The notes: generated by a model not told the origin, from the letters alone. A DNA stretch of 36,351 nt from Oscillospiraceae bacterium (GCA_017381835.1 JAFOBK010000240.1:1-36351), one strand, 5' to 3'; numbered from the stretch's first letter, positions 16,793-25,096 are shown. Program-made: numbers and translations.

Positions 16793-17374
16793 ATGGGTGT
16801 AGAATACGAACTGAAATACCGGGCAGATACAGAAACTCTGAAGTCTGTGTTTACCACATTTCCTGCCCGCTGGCAGACGATTTCCATGGAAACCACTTAT
16901 TATGACACGCCCTCCGGCGGCCTTTCCGCCAAGCGCTATATGCTGCGCCGGCGGTTGGAGAACGGTGTCAGCGTCTGCACCCTGAAAACCTCCGGCGAGG
17001 GCAATACAAGAGGCGAATGGGAAGTGAAGGCGGATTCCGTCGAGGAATCCGTTCCTGCGTTATGTAAACTTGGTTGTCCCGATGACCTGGTTTCCCTTTG
17101 TGAAGACGGTCTTGTCCCCATTTGCGGCGCCCGTTTTACCCGAAAGGCCGGTGAATTCACTTTCCTGGACTGCACCGTGGAGCTGGCGCTGGACGAAGGC
17201 ATTCTCTTTGCCGGCAGTAAAGAAATTCCCCTCTGCGAGGTTGAAGTAGAGCATAAATCCGGCAGTCAGTCGGCTACCGATGCCCTGGGCCGTCAGCTTG
17301 CAGATATCTACAACCTGCAGGAGGAGAAAAAAAGCAAATTCGCCAGAGCGCTGGCGCTGTATAAAGAGGGATAA
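16793..17374 (+). CDS. CYTH domain protein (triphosphate tunnel metalloenzyme)
   Basis: The 193-residue protein has the CYTH signature ExExK as E4-Y-E6-L-K8 at its N-terminus, a YYDT motif, RRRLENG and a later CEVEVEHKSG strand. These charged residues line a beta-tunnel that binds triphosphates. Characterised bacterial relatives include inorganic triphosphatases and thiamine-triphosphatases, so hydrolysis of triphosphate is likely, but the substrate is unknown. The start has a weak ribosome site (AAAGGCGG). The exonuclease gene follows after two bases. Confidence 0.85.
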   Translation: MGVEYELKYRADTETLKSVFTTFPARWQTISMETTYYDTPSGGLSAKRYMLRRRLENGVSVCTLKTSGEGNTRGEWEVKADSVEESVPALCKLGCPDDLVSLCEDGLVPICGARFTRKAGEFTFLDCTVELALDEGILFAGSKEIPLCEVEVEHKSGSQSATDALGRQLADIYNLQEEKKSKFARALALYKEG

Positions 17375-17376
17375 GC

Positions 17377-18066
17377 ATGGGCGCACTGAACTGTTTATTT
17401 GAAAAATATGACCGGCTGTTTCTCTTTGACACGGAAACCACCGGCCTTATCTACAACCGTGACGAGATCATTGAGTTCGCCGCGGTGGTGCTGGAGCGCA
17501 AAAACGGAGAGATCGCAGTCGTCGAAGAATATGACCAGCTGATCACCTTAAGCCCCGGCGGATTCGTACCTGCTCAGATTGAAGCTCTCACCGGTATCTC
17601 CAACCAGGACATTCGGGAACGGGGCATCCCCAAAACCCGGGTCTGCTGCGATATCGCCCGGATGGTAGCCGGAAACACATTGCTTCTTGCCTACAATGCC
17701 CATTTTGACCTGAGTTTTCTCTTCTACATGCTGCTGCGGGACGGAGATCCCACTATTTTGAAGGGTAAGGACAAGCTGGATCTGCTGACGGTCTACAAAG
17801 ACCGCCACAGTTATCCCCACAAGCTGTGCAATGCCATTGATGTTTACGGTCTGTCCGGCAAGGTTGTCAACTCCCACCGGGCAGTGGACGATGTGCTGGC
17901 TACGGTGGAGGTTATGAAAGCCATGGAAGCGGAACGGGATGACCTATGCCGTTATATCAATCTCTTTGGCTATAACCCCAAATACGGCATCTCCGGCAAG
18001 CCCATCGGATCCATTACATACAAGCCCCAGCGCTTCGACCCGGTTGCGCCCCTTTACGAAGGATAA
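17377..18066 (+). CDS. DEDDh 3'-5' exonuclease, DnaQ/PolC-epsilon type
   Basis: The 229-residue protein has all three exonuclease motifs: FDTETTG (ExoI), YNAHFDLSFL (ExoII) and HRAVDD (ExoIII). Together they form the DEDDh active site that removes nucleotides from 3' ends of DNA or RNA. It stands alone, without polymerase or helicase domains, so it may act in repair or RNA turnover. The last 40 residues (GYNPKYGISGKPIGSITYKPQ) are not part of the catalytic fold. It is coupled to the CYTH gene and ends at a bidirectional terminator. Confidence 0.88.
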   Translation: MGALNCLFEKYDRLFLFDTETTGLIYNRDEIIEFAAVVLERKNGEIAVVEEYDQLITLSPGGFVPAQIEALTGISNQDIRERGIPKTRVCCDIARMVAGNTLLLAYNAHFDLSFLFYMLLRDGDPTILKGKDKLDLLTVYKDRHSYPHKLCNAIDVYGLSGKVVNSHRAVDDVLATVEVMKAMEAERDDLCRYINLFGYNPKYGISGKPIGSITYKPQRFDPVAPLYEG

Positions 18067-18067
18067 G

Positions 18068-18098
18068 AAAAACGGACACTCACCAGAGTGTCCGTTTT
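18068..18098. terminator. bidirectional terminator
   Basis: AAAACGGACACTC pairs with GAGTGTCCGTTTT around ACCA, with A and T flanks. It serves the exonuclease gene (+) and the carboxypeptidase gene (-), which converge here. Confidence 0.92.
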
Positions 18099-18100
18099 AT

Positions 18101-19093
18101 TTATAAGTTATTGTAGATTGCCAGGGTGTCCAGATAGCGGTCCTCCGTGAAGGGCGGGCAGCCAAAGACACCGATCAGCAGAACGCTGTCTTCCATAAAG
18201 AAGGCAGACACCAAGCAGTTGCCGGCCGTGCCGGTATAGCCGGTTTTCATGCCGATGGCATTGGGAAGATAGGTAGGCAGGCTCTCGTGGAGGAACAGAT
18301 TGGTGTTCTCCCACTTCAGTTCCCGTCCGGATACAGAAACCGTCAGTTCGGTCATACCTGCGTACTTCAGGATGGTCTGCTCGGTGAGTACGGTTTTGCA
18401 CAGCGCCACCAGGTCATCCATGGTGGTATAGTGGTCATCCCGATGGAAGCCGTCGGGATTGGCAAAATGGCTGTTTACCATGCCTAAAGCCTCAGCCTGC
18501 CGGTTCATCTCCCCAACGAACACCTCCACAGCCGTTTCGTAGTTCAGATGATTATCTCCTGCAATGGCACGGCCTGCTGCCACCGCCGCCACCTGGGCCG
18601 CATCGTTGCCGCTGGGCAGCAGCATAGCGGCGATCAGCTGTTCAATGGTCAGCACATCCCCTTCTTCCAAACCTGCCACAGAAGAATCCCACTGCACCAG
18701 GTTCAGAGCATCCCCTACGGTCACCTGGGTATCCGGCTCCATGTGCTGTAGAAGGGTGTAGCAGGTGAGCAGCTTTGTAATGCTGGCAGGATAAACACGC
18801 TCTGCGCCATCTCCCTGTTTGGCAAGATAGGCATCCTCCCGGATATCAAAGGCAAAATACTTTCGTGCGGAAATAACACGGGGATCTTTCACTTTCTCCG
18901 GGGGCTCTACTCCAGGCTCCGTTGCTTCCGGTACCTCTATGATGGTCTCCGTGGGAATCGGGAGAGGCGCACGCTCTGCAATCACCGGCTCCCGGAAGAG
19001 ATTCAACACACCTTCCGACACCAAAATCATACCGGCCGCCACCAGCAAAACGATCACCAGGAGGGCAATCTCAATTTTCACTATGGTTTTCAT
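18101..19093 (-). CDS. D-alanyl-D-alanine carboxypeptidase (peptidase S11, low-molecular-weight PBP)
   Basis: The 330-residue protein starts with a signal anchor (about 7-28) and a Pro/Glu-rich linker (40-70). The catalytic domain has S104-I-T-K107, S161-G-N163 and K283-T-G285. These are the three penicillin-binding motifs of enzymes that trim the terminal D-Ala from peptidoglycan stem peptides outside the membrane. It lacks the C-terminal beta domain and amphipathic anchor of PBP5, so the N-terminal helix probably tethers it. GGGAGGT precedes the ATG. Whether it is vegetative or spore-related (as DacB and DacF are in Bacillus) cannot be told. Confidence 0.92.
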   Translation of the reverse strand: MKTIVKIEIALLVIVLLVAAGMILVSEGVLNLFREPVIAERAPLPIPTETIIEVPEATEPGVEPPEKVKDPRVISARKYFAFDIREDAYLAKQGDGAERVYPASITKLLTCYTLLQHMEPDTQVTVGDALNLVQWDSSVAGLEEGDVLTIEQLIAAMLLPSGNDAAQVAAVAAGRAIAGDNHLNYETAVEVFVGEMNRQAEALGMVNSHFANPDGFHRDDHYTTMDDLVALCKTVLTEQTILKYAGMTELTVSVSGRELKWENTNLFLHESLPTYLPNAIGMKTGYTGTAGNCLVSAFFMEDSVLLIGVFGCPPFTEDRYLDTLAIYNNL

Positions 19094-19122
19094 CGTCGCA
19101 CCTCCCGTGTTTTATGAATGGT

Positions 19123-19151
19123 ATTATACAACACAAAACCCCCGGACGCAA
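19123..19151 (-). promoter_or_regulatory. carboxypeptidase promoter, -35 inside upstream terminator loop
   Basis: On the minus strand: TTGCGT (19151-19146), 17 bases, perfect TATAAT (19128-19123). The TTGC of the -35 is the loop of the oxidoreductase gene's terminator. Confidence 0.8.
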
Positions 19152-19166
19152 GTCCGGGGGTTTTTC
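19135..19166 (-). terminator. terminator of metG-oxidoreductase operon
   Basis: ACCCCCGGAC pairs with GTCCGGGGGT around a GCAA loop on the plus strand (TTGC on the minus strand), followed by T residues on both strands. It directly follows the oxidoreductase stop. Confidence 0.92.
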
Positions 19167-20111
19167 TTAATTCCACTTGGCTTTGATTTCTTCCAGGGTA
19201 CGGATGGCCCGGGCAGAGAATTCACCGGTGACAACGGGGCTTTCCAAAAGGCCCTTCCGGAAGCACTCCGCAATATGGGAAACCTCATAAAGAAGCTCAT
19301 GTTCGCAGGGGAATTCCTGCACCTGGCTTTCTTTATGGTCGCAGAAAATCACTTTTCTTGCTTTCCAGTAGTCGGGCAGTTCTGCGTAACCCTTCTCGCC
19401 GTAGAAGCAGGCGCCGTTTTTCATAAGCGCCACGGTGCTGTTTTTCAAGCTAAACAGCACACCGTTTTCCATCCGTCCGGAGAGGGCATACTGCTCCTCC
19501 ACATTGGTACCGGGATGCTTTGTGCAAATGCCGTCAATCTCCGCAATGTTGCAGCCGAAGAGAAACTGCAGCAGCTCCACCACATAGATGGCACTGCTCA
19601 GCAGCGGGCCGCCGCCGGCGGCTTCATCATACATCCAGTTGTTATAGGAGCCGTAGAAGGAGTGGTTAAACTCCGCCATGCGGATCGCGCCCAGCTTTCC
19701 GGAGTCGATAGCTTCCTTCGCCGCCAGCACAGCCGGCAGGAAGAGCATCTTTTGGGCTTCCATCAGAAAACGTCCCTTTTCTTTGGCAAGAGCAAACAGC
19801 TCTCTGGTCTGCGCTTCTGTTGTCGTGCAAGGCTTTTCGCAGATCACATGCTTGCCAGCCAGAAGCGCAGCCTTGGCCCACTTGTAGTGCGCCGCATTCA
19901 CCGCAGAGATGTAGACAATATCCACATCCTTATCTTCCAGCAATTCCTCATGGCTGCCGTAGGCTTTGGGGATATCCCATGCTTTGGCTTTTTCCTCTGC
20001 CTTCTCCAATGTACGGGAGGACAGCGCTGTCATTTGGAAGCTCCCTTCCTCCCGCACCGCGGCGATGAACCGGGGTGCGATGGAGGAGGTGCTCAAAATA
20101 CCAATATTCAT
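19167..20111 (-). CDS. Gfo/Idh/MocA family oxidoreductase
   Basis: The 314-residue protein has a Rossmann start (MNIGILSTSSIA) and the E92-K-P94 motif of NAD(P)-dependent sugar or polyol dehydrogenases, then a C-terminal substrate domain with GGGPLLSSAIYVVELLQF. The dinucleotide loop reads G-I-L-S-T-S-S rather than the usual GxGxxG. Substrate is unknown. It begins one base after the metG stop and has no promoter, so it is on the Met T-box transcript, although no direct link to methionine is known for the family. Confidence 0.85.
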   Translation of the reverse strand: MNIGILSTSSIAPRFIAAVREEGSFQMTALSSRTLEKAEEKAKAWDIPKAYGSHEELLEDKDVDIVYISAVNAAHYKWAKAALLAGKHVICEKPCTTTEAQTRELFALAKEKGRFLMEAQKMLFLPAVLAAKEAIDSGKLGAIRMAEFNHSFYGSYNNWMYDEAAGGGPLLSSAIYVVELLQFLFGCNIAEIDGICTKHPGTNVEEQYALSGRMENGVLFSLKNSTVALMKNGACFYGEKGYAELPDYWKARKVIFCDHKESQVQEFPCEHELLYEVSHIAECFRKGLLESPVVTGEFSARAIRTLEEIKAKWN

Positions 20112-20112
20112 A

Positions 20113-22074
20113 TCAGCACAGCTTTGCGCCGGCGGGGATCTTATCGTCGATCATAATGAGGTTCAGCTTCTCCTCACCCTTTTCGGTGTGAACGGCGCTC
20201 AGCAGCATGCCACAGGAGGGCTTGCCCATCATCTTTCTGGGAGGCAGGTTGGTGATGGCCACCAGGGTCTTGCCGATCAGTTCCTCGGGCTTGTAGTACT
20301 TGGCAATACCGGAGAGGATCTGACGGTCGGTGCCGGTACCGTCATCCAGGGTGAAGCACAGCAGCTTGTCGGACTTCTTAACAGGCTGGCAGTCCTTGAC
20401 CTTCACAGCACGGAAATCGGACTTGCAGAAGGTATCGAAGTCCACATTTTCCTCTGCGTAAGGCTCGATCTCCAGAGCAGGCAGCTTTTCCTTAGCCTTG
20501 GCAGCATTGAAAGCGTCGATTTCTTCCATCTTCTTAGCCATATCCAGGCGAGCAAAGAGGATCTCGGGAGCATCCAGCTTGGTGCCGGCTTCCATTACGC
20601 CAAAGGATACCAGGCTCTCCAGGCCGCCGTTGGCGCACTTGATCTGGCTGAGGATCTTAGCGGAAGTGTCGGGCAGGTAGGGTTCCAGGGCGATGGCTGC
20701 AAAGCGGATAGCCTCCAGCAGGTTGTAGAGAACAGTACCCAGGCGAGCCTTCTTCTCCTCATCCTTTGCCAGAGCCCAGGGCATGGTCTCGTCGATATAC
20801 TTGTTGGCGCGGCGCAGCAGCACGAAGATCTCATCGATAGCGTCAGCCACCTTCAGATCGTTCATCTTTGCCTCGACCTTGCCAGGCATTGCCAGAGCAA
20901 CTGCCTTCAGCTCCTCATCCAGAGCCTCGGGAGCGGTGGGAGCCTGCACGATGCCGTCGAAATACTTGTTATTCATGGCGATGGTGCGGTTCACCAGGTT
21001 GCCCAGGATGTTAGCCAGCTCGGAGTTAATACGCTCGATAATCAGCTCGTAGGTCATGATACCGTCGGATGCGAAGGGCATCTCGTGCAGCACGAAGTAA
21101 CGGACTGCGTCCACACCGAACAGCTCCACCAGGTCGTCCGCATAGATGACGTTACCCAGGGACTTGGACATCTTGTCGCCCTTCACCAGCAGCCAGGGAT
21201 GGCCGAAGACCTGCTTGGGCAGAGGCTCACCCATGCTCATCAGGAAGATGGGCCAGTAGATGGTGTGGAAGCGGACGATATCCTTACCGATCAGATGCAG
21301 ATCAGCGGGCCAGAACTTCTTGTAATGCTCGTCATGGTTGCCATCGGGATCGTAGCCGCAGAAGGTGATATAGTTGGAAAGAGCATCCAGCCAAACGTAG
21401 GTGACATGGCCGGGGTCGATGGTCACGGGGACACCCCAGGTGAAGCTGGTACGGGAGACACACAGATCCTGCAGACCGGGCTTCAGGAAGTTGTTGATCA
21501 TCTCGTTCTTACGGCTCTCAGGCTGAATGAACTCGGGATGGGTCTCAATGTGCTGCATCAGCTGATCAGCATACTTGCTCATCTTGAAGAAGTATGCCTC
21601 TTCCTCTGCGTCTACACACTCACGGCCGCAGTCGGGGCACTTGCCGTCCACCAGCTGGCTCTCAGTCCAGAAGGATTCACAGGGAGTGCAGTACTTACCC
21701 ACATACTTGCCCTTGTAGATGTCGCCCTTCTCGTACATCTTCTTAAAGATCTTCTGCACCTTGGTCTTGTGCTCGGGATCGGTAGTACGGACGAAGCGGT
21801 CATAAGTGGTGTTCATCAGATCCCAGATGTCCTTGATCTGACCTGCCACATTGTCAACATACTCCTGGGGGGAGATGCCGGCTGCTTCTGCCTTCTGCTG
21901 GATCTTCTGACCGTGCTCGTCGGTACCGGTCTGGAAGTAGACATCAAAACCGGCCTGGCGCTTATAGCGGGCGATGGCATCTGCCAGCACGATCTCGTAA
22001 GTATTGCCGATATGGGGCTTTGCGGATGTGTAGGCGATAGCTGTGGAAATATAATAGGGTTTCTTTTCGCTCAT
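20113..22074 (-). CDS. metG: methionyl-tRNA synthetase
   Basis: The 653-residue class I synthetase charges tRNA-Met. It has the HIGH-type motif KPHIGN near residue 20, zinc-ligand cysteine pairs (CTPC and CPDC) in the connective domain, and KMSKSLGN. An anticodon-binding helical domain follows, then a C-terminal tRNA-binding domain (DFRAVKVKDCQPVKKSDKLL to the end) of the EMAP/Trbp111 type used for dimerisation. The length fits full-length bacterial MetG. The ATG follows a GGAGG site, and a T-box leader controls the operon. Confidence 0.97.
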   Translation of the reverse strand: MSEKKPYYISTAIAYTSAKPHIGNTYEIVLADAIARYKRQAGFDVYFQTGTDEHGQKIQQKAEAAGISPQEYVDNVAGQIKDIWDLMNTTYDRFVRTTDPEHKTKVQKIFKKMYEKGDIYKGKYVGKYCTPCESFWTESQLVDGKCPDCGRECVDAEEEAYFFKMSKYADQLMQHIETHPEFIQPESRKNEMINNFLKPGLQDLCVSRTSFTWGVPVTIDPGHVTYVWLDALSNYITFCGYDPDGNHDEHYKKFWPADLHLIGKDIVRFHTIYWPIFLMSMGEPLPKQVFGHPWLLVKGDKMSKSLGNVIYADDLVELFGVDAVRYFVLHEMPFASDGIMTYELIIERINSELANILGNLVNRTIAMNNKYFDGIVQAPTAPEALDEELKAVALAMPGKVEAKMNDLKVADAIDEIFVLLRRANKYIDETMPWALAKDEEKKARLGTVLYNLLEAIRFAAIALEPYLPDTSAKILSQIKCANGGLESLVSFGVMEAGTKLDAPEILFARLDMAKKMEEIDAFNAAKAKEKLPALEIEPYAEENVDFDTFCKSDFRAVKVKDCQPVKKSDKLLCFTLDDGTGTDRQILSGIAKYYKPEELIGKTLVAITNLPPRKMMGKPSCGMLLSAVHTEKGEEKLNLIMIDDKIPAGAKLC

Positions 22075-22095
22075 TTTCTTTTCCTCCTTAGATAT

Positions 22096-22453
22096 AAAAA
22101 GAAAATCGCCCTTGCAAAAACAAGGACGATAAAATTTACCGTGGTACCACCTTAGTTCTCGTCAACGCACAAGCCACACCGCTCCATTTTCTGCAAGCAG
22201 AAAATTCCGCCAGTGGCTTGGCATTTCCTCTTCCCCACAAAGGCCATCCGCCTTTGCGGGGACCCCATTTTCAGGTTGAAGAAATAAAGACGACTCAAAA
22301 CGCTTTAACGGGCGCACCCGGGGAAGCCTACCTATCGACATCCCAACTCCCAGGCCATGTTCCGCTGCTTTCTTCGTACCCCCTCACACCTACCGGGGCT
22401 CTCTGAACGCATCCGTCAGCGTACTCTCCTGTTCACAGTTTTTCACATATAAC
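22096..22453 (-). promoter_or_regulatory. T-box leader, methionine-specific
   Basis: Reading leftward, a long Stem I contains the AGAGAG bulge region, then the specifier segment GGAACATGGCC with ATG at 22358-22356, the Met codon. The T-box itself (GGTGGTACCACGG, 22151-22139) carries TGGT, which pairs with the ACCA end of uncharged tRNA. A terminator (ATCGTCCTTG with CAAGGGCGAT and a T tract, 22130-22096) competes with the antiterminator. Uncharged tRNA-Met should therefore switch on metG. The 22075-22453 stretch holds no protein gene. Confidence 0.93.
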
Positions 22454-22459
22454 TCTTGT

Positions 22460-22489
22460 ATTATAGCCATAAAAAGGCATTTTTGTCAA
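22460..22489 (-). promoter_or_regulatory. sigma-A promoter of the metG T-box transcript
   Basis: On the minus strand: perfect TTGACA (22489-22484), 18 bases, perfect TATAAT (22465-22460). It lies about 130 bases beyond the last eut gene, on the same strand. Confidence 0.9.
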
Positions 22490-22509
22490 CACCCATGTAA
22501 CATATTGTT

Positions 22510-22618
22510 TGTAGGGGCGAGCATTGCTCGTCCGGCAGCAGCATTCCTTCGTTTCCGCATAGGTCTGCGGCAAATACGACAGTTCCAACTGCACGGACGG
22601 CCAATGGCCGCCCCTACA
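22510..22618. repeat. dispersed repeat family D, cloverleaf-like
   Basis: The ends TGTAGGGGCG and CGCCCCTACA are perfect inverted repeats. Inside are hairpins CGAGC-ATT-GCTCG next to the left end and CGGCC-AAT-GGCCG next to the right end, with GTCCG/CGGAC closing a middle arm. It begins three bases after the eutH stop (reading leftward) and has no coding capacity. A right-end-like fragment lies at 34703-34729. Confidence 0.8.
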
Positions 22619-22621
22619 TAC

Positions 22622-23707
22622 TCAATCGCAGGTTTTTGCAGAATTCTTTTTTGTCAGCCACAAAGCCACAATCACTGCGCTGATGCCGCCCACCAGCTTG
22701 GAGACGATCATCGCCGGCAGCATTTCCGGCGCAAATCCCGCGGTGAATCCCATATGATCGCCAAACACAAAGGCCGCCGACACGGCAAAGGCCACATTCA
22801 CCACCTTACCCCGGTCGTCCATATCCTTCACCAGGGTAAAGGTAGCGATGGAATTGGCAAGGCTTGCCAGGAGTCCTGCTGCCGCGGTTTCGTTGATGCC
22901 CAGGGTGATCCCCAGCTTCAGCAGCGGTTTTCTCAAAACCTTGGTCAGCACCGCCACCAGAGGGAATGCACCTGCCAACACAATGGCAATAGCGCCAACC
23001 GTCAGAAATCCCTCTTCGATGGGAGCAAGGCCGGGAATGAGGGTAATCCCCGTAATGCCCTCAAAAATCCCCGCTGCCAGGCCGATGGTAATCAGGGCAA
23101 TGATCCCCTTGCCGAACATGCCGAACCCTTTGATCATGGCCGTTTCCGCCCGCCAAAGGCCAAGGGCAATGAGTCCGGCGATCAGCACAATGGGCACCAA
23201 ATTCCCCAAAATTCTCAGGATCGGCATTCCCATTACCAAACCGCCCACGAAAAGTCCCACCGGAATGGTCACCACACCGGCAAGAATCCCCTTGGCAAGG
23301 AACGGTCTGTCCTCTTCTTTTAAGATGCCCATGGCCACGGGAATGGTAAAAACCACCGTAGCACCCAGCATACTGCCGCAGAGGACACCGCCAAACAGCG
23401 CAGCCATAGGATCATTGCTCAGCTCCATCGCCAGGGCGCCGCCGCCCATATCGCAGGCCAAAATAGAACCTGCAAACATGGCAGGATCCGCTCCCAGCAT
23501 TCGGAACAGCGGCACCACCACCGGCCGCAAAAGACTTGCCAGCACCGGCGCCAGGCAGATGATACCCAGCATCGCCAAAGCCAGGGATCCCATGGCTGTG
23601 ATGCCGTCTTCAAATTCCTTGCCTAAGCCAAAACGATCTCCCAAAATTCTGTCCAGGCCGCCCAGGATAGCAAACAGCGCCATAATGAGCAAAAGGACTT
23701 CACTCAT
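22622..23707 (-). CDS. eutH: ethanolamine transporter EutH
   Basis: The 361-residue integral membrane protein has about ten hydrophobic segments with EutH-type blocks: FAGSILACDMGGGALAM, NDPMAALFGGV and FVFGDHMGFTAGF. EutH brings ethanolamine into the cell and matters most when the protonated form is scarce. The ATG overlaps the eutN stop (ATGA). It is the last gene of the operon. No U-tract terminator follows, only a structured repeat, so read-through towards the metG leader is possible. Confidence 0.93.
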   Translation of the reverse strand: MSEVLLLIMALFAILGGLDRILGDRFGLGKEFEDGITAMGSLALAMLGIICLAPVLASLLRPVVVPLFRMLGADPAMFAGSILACDMGGGALAMELSNDPMAALFGGVLCGSMLGATVVFTIPVAMGILKEEDRPFLAKGILAGVVTIPVGLFVGGLVMGMPILRILGNLVPIVLIAGLIALGLWRAETAMIKGFGMFGKGIIALITIGLAAGIFEGITGITLIPGLAPIEEGFLTVGAIAIVLAGAFPLVAVLTKVLRKPLLKLGITLGINETAAAGLLASLANSIATFTLVKDMDDRGKVVNVAFAVSAAFVFGDHMGFTAGFAPEMLPAMIVSKLVGGISAVIVALWLTKKNSAKTCD

Positions 23708-23943
23708 TTCCGCTCCTCCGGATCCAAAATCGCCACCACTGCCGCATCGATGGGCGCATCCATGCAGAAACGGGAGGCTACGGTGCCGGTTACCAGCAGA
23801 ACCCGGTCACCGCTGCCGGCTCCCACCTGATCTGCCGCCACCACATCTCCTTCCGGTGTCTGCACCACCAAAAAAGTCTGTCCCATCAAACAGCTTGCTT
23901 TCCGGGAAGACCATACCGCCCCGGTTACCGTTCCGATTTTCAT
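23704..23943 (-). CDS. eutN: EutN/CcmL-type microcompartment vertex protein
   Basis: The 79-residue protein fits the BMC-P (EutN/CcmL) family that forms pentamers capping shell vertices: MKIGTVTGAVWSSRK start, LMGQTFLVVQ, and the glycine-rich GAGSGDRVLLVTG loop. The start is the ATG at 23943 overlapping the stop of orf132; a longer upstream frame is only overlap. It is the only vertex protein in the cluster. Confidence 0.93.
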   Translation of the reverse strand: MKIGTVTGAVWSSRKASCLMGQTFLVVQTPEGDVVAADQVGAGSGDRVLLVTGTVASRFCMDAPIDAAVVAILDPEERK

Positions 23944-24338
23944 TGTTTCCCCTCCAAAATTTCCCTGGCCAACGGTGTCAGTACCGCACCGGCTTCGGGA
24001 TATTTTCCTGCCGCTCTCATAACCCTTGCCTCCTGGGCGGTGATCAGCTTCCGCTGGGCGCCGTCGGTGAAGACGATTCCCCAAGCTTTCATCTCCCGTC
24101 GGGATGCCGCCAAAGCTGCGGACAGTCCCCGATTTCCCGGTGCCGTGGGAAGACCGGGGGTATAGAGAATCACGGGCTTTCCCTCTGCCAAAGCCTGCAG
24201 AATCCGGTCATCTGTGAGCCGTAATGCCTGGGAAAGGGGCAACGATCCCACCACCACAGCATCATAGGGTGGCTCCTGCACATAGGTATAGGGCAGCCCC
24301 CGATCCGGCTCTCTGCCGATCAGCAGAGCCCGGATCAA
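23940..24338 (-). CDS. eut operon protein of unknown function (orf132)
   Basis: I do not recognise this 132-residue protein with certainty. It looks like a small alpha/beta Rossmann- or flavodoxin-like domain: RALLIGREP, then YDAVVVGSLPLSQALRL, ILQALAEGKPVILYTPG and a GIVF strand. The C-terminus has KLITAQEARVMRAAG and AVLTPLAREIL. A hypothetical Eut protein of Gram-positive loci (TIGR02536-type) shows a similar pattern as I recall it, and this may be a short relative. The start is TTG, eight bases after GGGGAGG, overlapping the pduL stop; the stop overlaps the eutN start. Overlaps on both sides imply coordinated translation with shell and enzyme genes. Confidence 0.75.
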   Translation of the reverse strand: MIRALLIGREPDRGLPYTYVQEPPYDAVVVGSLPLSQALRLTDDRILQALAEGKPVILYTPGLPTAPGNRGLSAALAASRREMKAWGIVFTDGAQRKLITAQEARVMRAAGKYPEAGAVLTPLAREILEGKQ

Positions 24339-24928
24339 CGGAGGATCCTCCCCAGATCGCCGGTTTTGTAGCCGCAGGCATTGGCCTCGTCAAAATCCAA
24401 GTGGACACGGGTAGCAAAGTCCTTACTCACCCGCACCAAAACATCCTCAAAAACGAGAGGCCGCTCCGTGAAGGTTTGCAGCCGCACAACCTGCTTATCC
24501 TTTACCCCAAACCGGTCTGCATCTGCCGGTGTGATGTGGATATGCCGCTGGGCGGCAACCACGCCCTCTAAGAGCCGTACCTCCCCTGCAGAGCCTTTCA
24601 GCAACGCTCCTGGAGAGTCCTTTACATCTCCCGACGGCCGCACGGGAGGTGCAATCCCCAAAATCCGTCCATCTGTGAGAGAAATCTCCACCTGGGCCTC
24701 TTTTCGCTCCGGCCCCAGCACCGCCACATTCCGAAATTCTCCCTTAGGGCCGATCACTGTGACCCGTTCCTTCGCCACCCACTGCCCCGGCTGGGAGAGT
24801 GGCCGCTCCGGCGTCAAGCCGTGGCCAAATAACTGCTGCGCCTGCTCCTGTGTCACATGCACATGCCGGCCGGAAGCTTCCATTTCGATGAAGATTTTGT
24901 TCAGCACTGTGTCAATCACGCTGTTCAT
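24335..24928 (-). CDS. pduL: phosphate acyltransferase PduL (phosphotransacetylase)
   Basis: The 197-residue microcompartment enzyme converts acetyl-CoA to acetyl phosphate and recycles CoA inside the shell, taking the place of EutD. It has the duplicated PduL zinc motifs RHVHVT near residue 22 and QRHIHITPADADRFG in the second half, and RPSGDVKDSPGA between. The first 18 residues (NSVIDTVLNKIFIEM) could be a short encapsulation helix. The start is ATG 24928 after GAAAGGATAG. The upstream extension would read into a repeat and is rejected. Confidence 0.93.
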   Translation of the reverse strand: MNSVIDTVLNKIFIEMEASGRHVHVTQEQAQQLFGHGLTPERPLSQPGQWVAKERVTVIGPKGEFRNVAVLGPERKEAQVEISLTDGRILGIAPPVRPSGDVKDSPGALLKGSAGEVRLLEGVVAAQRHIHITPADADRFGVKDKQVVRLQTFTERPLVFEDVLVRVSKDFATRVHLDFDEANACGYKTGDLGRILR

Positions 24929-24969
24929 TTCTATCCTTTCACTCCTCGCAATGGCTACCAAAAAGCTAC

Positions 24970-25090
24970 GTCATTGCGAACCAGTGCGCACACTGGTGTG
25001 GCAATCCGTTCTTCTCTGGAAACCGTTTTATAATCGTACCATTGTAAAGGAACGCGGATTGCCACGTCGGCTACGCCTCCTCGCAATGAC
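24970..25090. repeat. dispersed repeat family A, copy 1 (eutT-pduL gap)
   Basis: Ends GTCATTGCGA and TCGCAATGAC are perfect inverted repeats. Left hairpin CCAGTG-CGCA-CACTGG, middle arm GTGGCAATCCG/CGGATTGCCAC, right hairpin GGC-TAC-GCC. At 121 bases it is longer than its relatives because the middle loop is larger. A fragment CTCCTCGCAATG at about 24942-24953 looks like the right end of another copy abutting it. Confidence 0.9.
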
Positions 25091-25096
25091 GGTGCA

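Noticed and set aside
19966..22155. A 729-codon open frame opposite metG
   Set aside because: It covers metG exactly in antisense and runs into the T-box leader; there is no recognisable domain.
22848..24224. A 458-codon plus-strand frame opposite eutH, eutN and orf132
   Set aside because: It is Pro/Ser/Arg-rich antisense sequence crossing three overlapping real genes.
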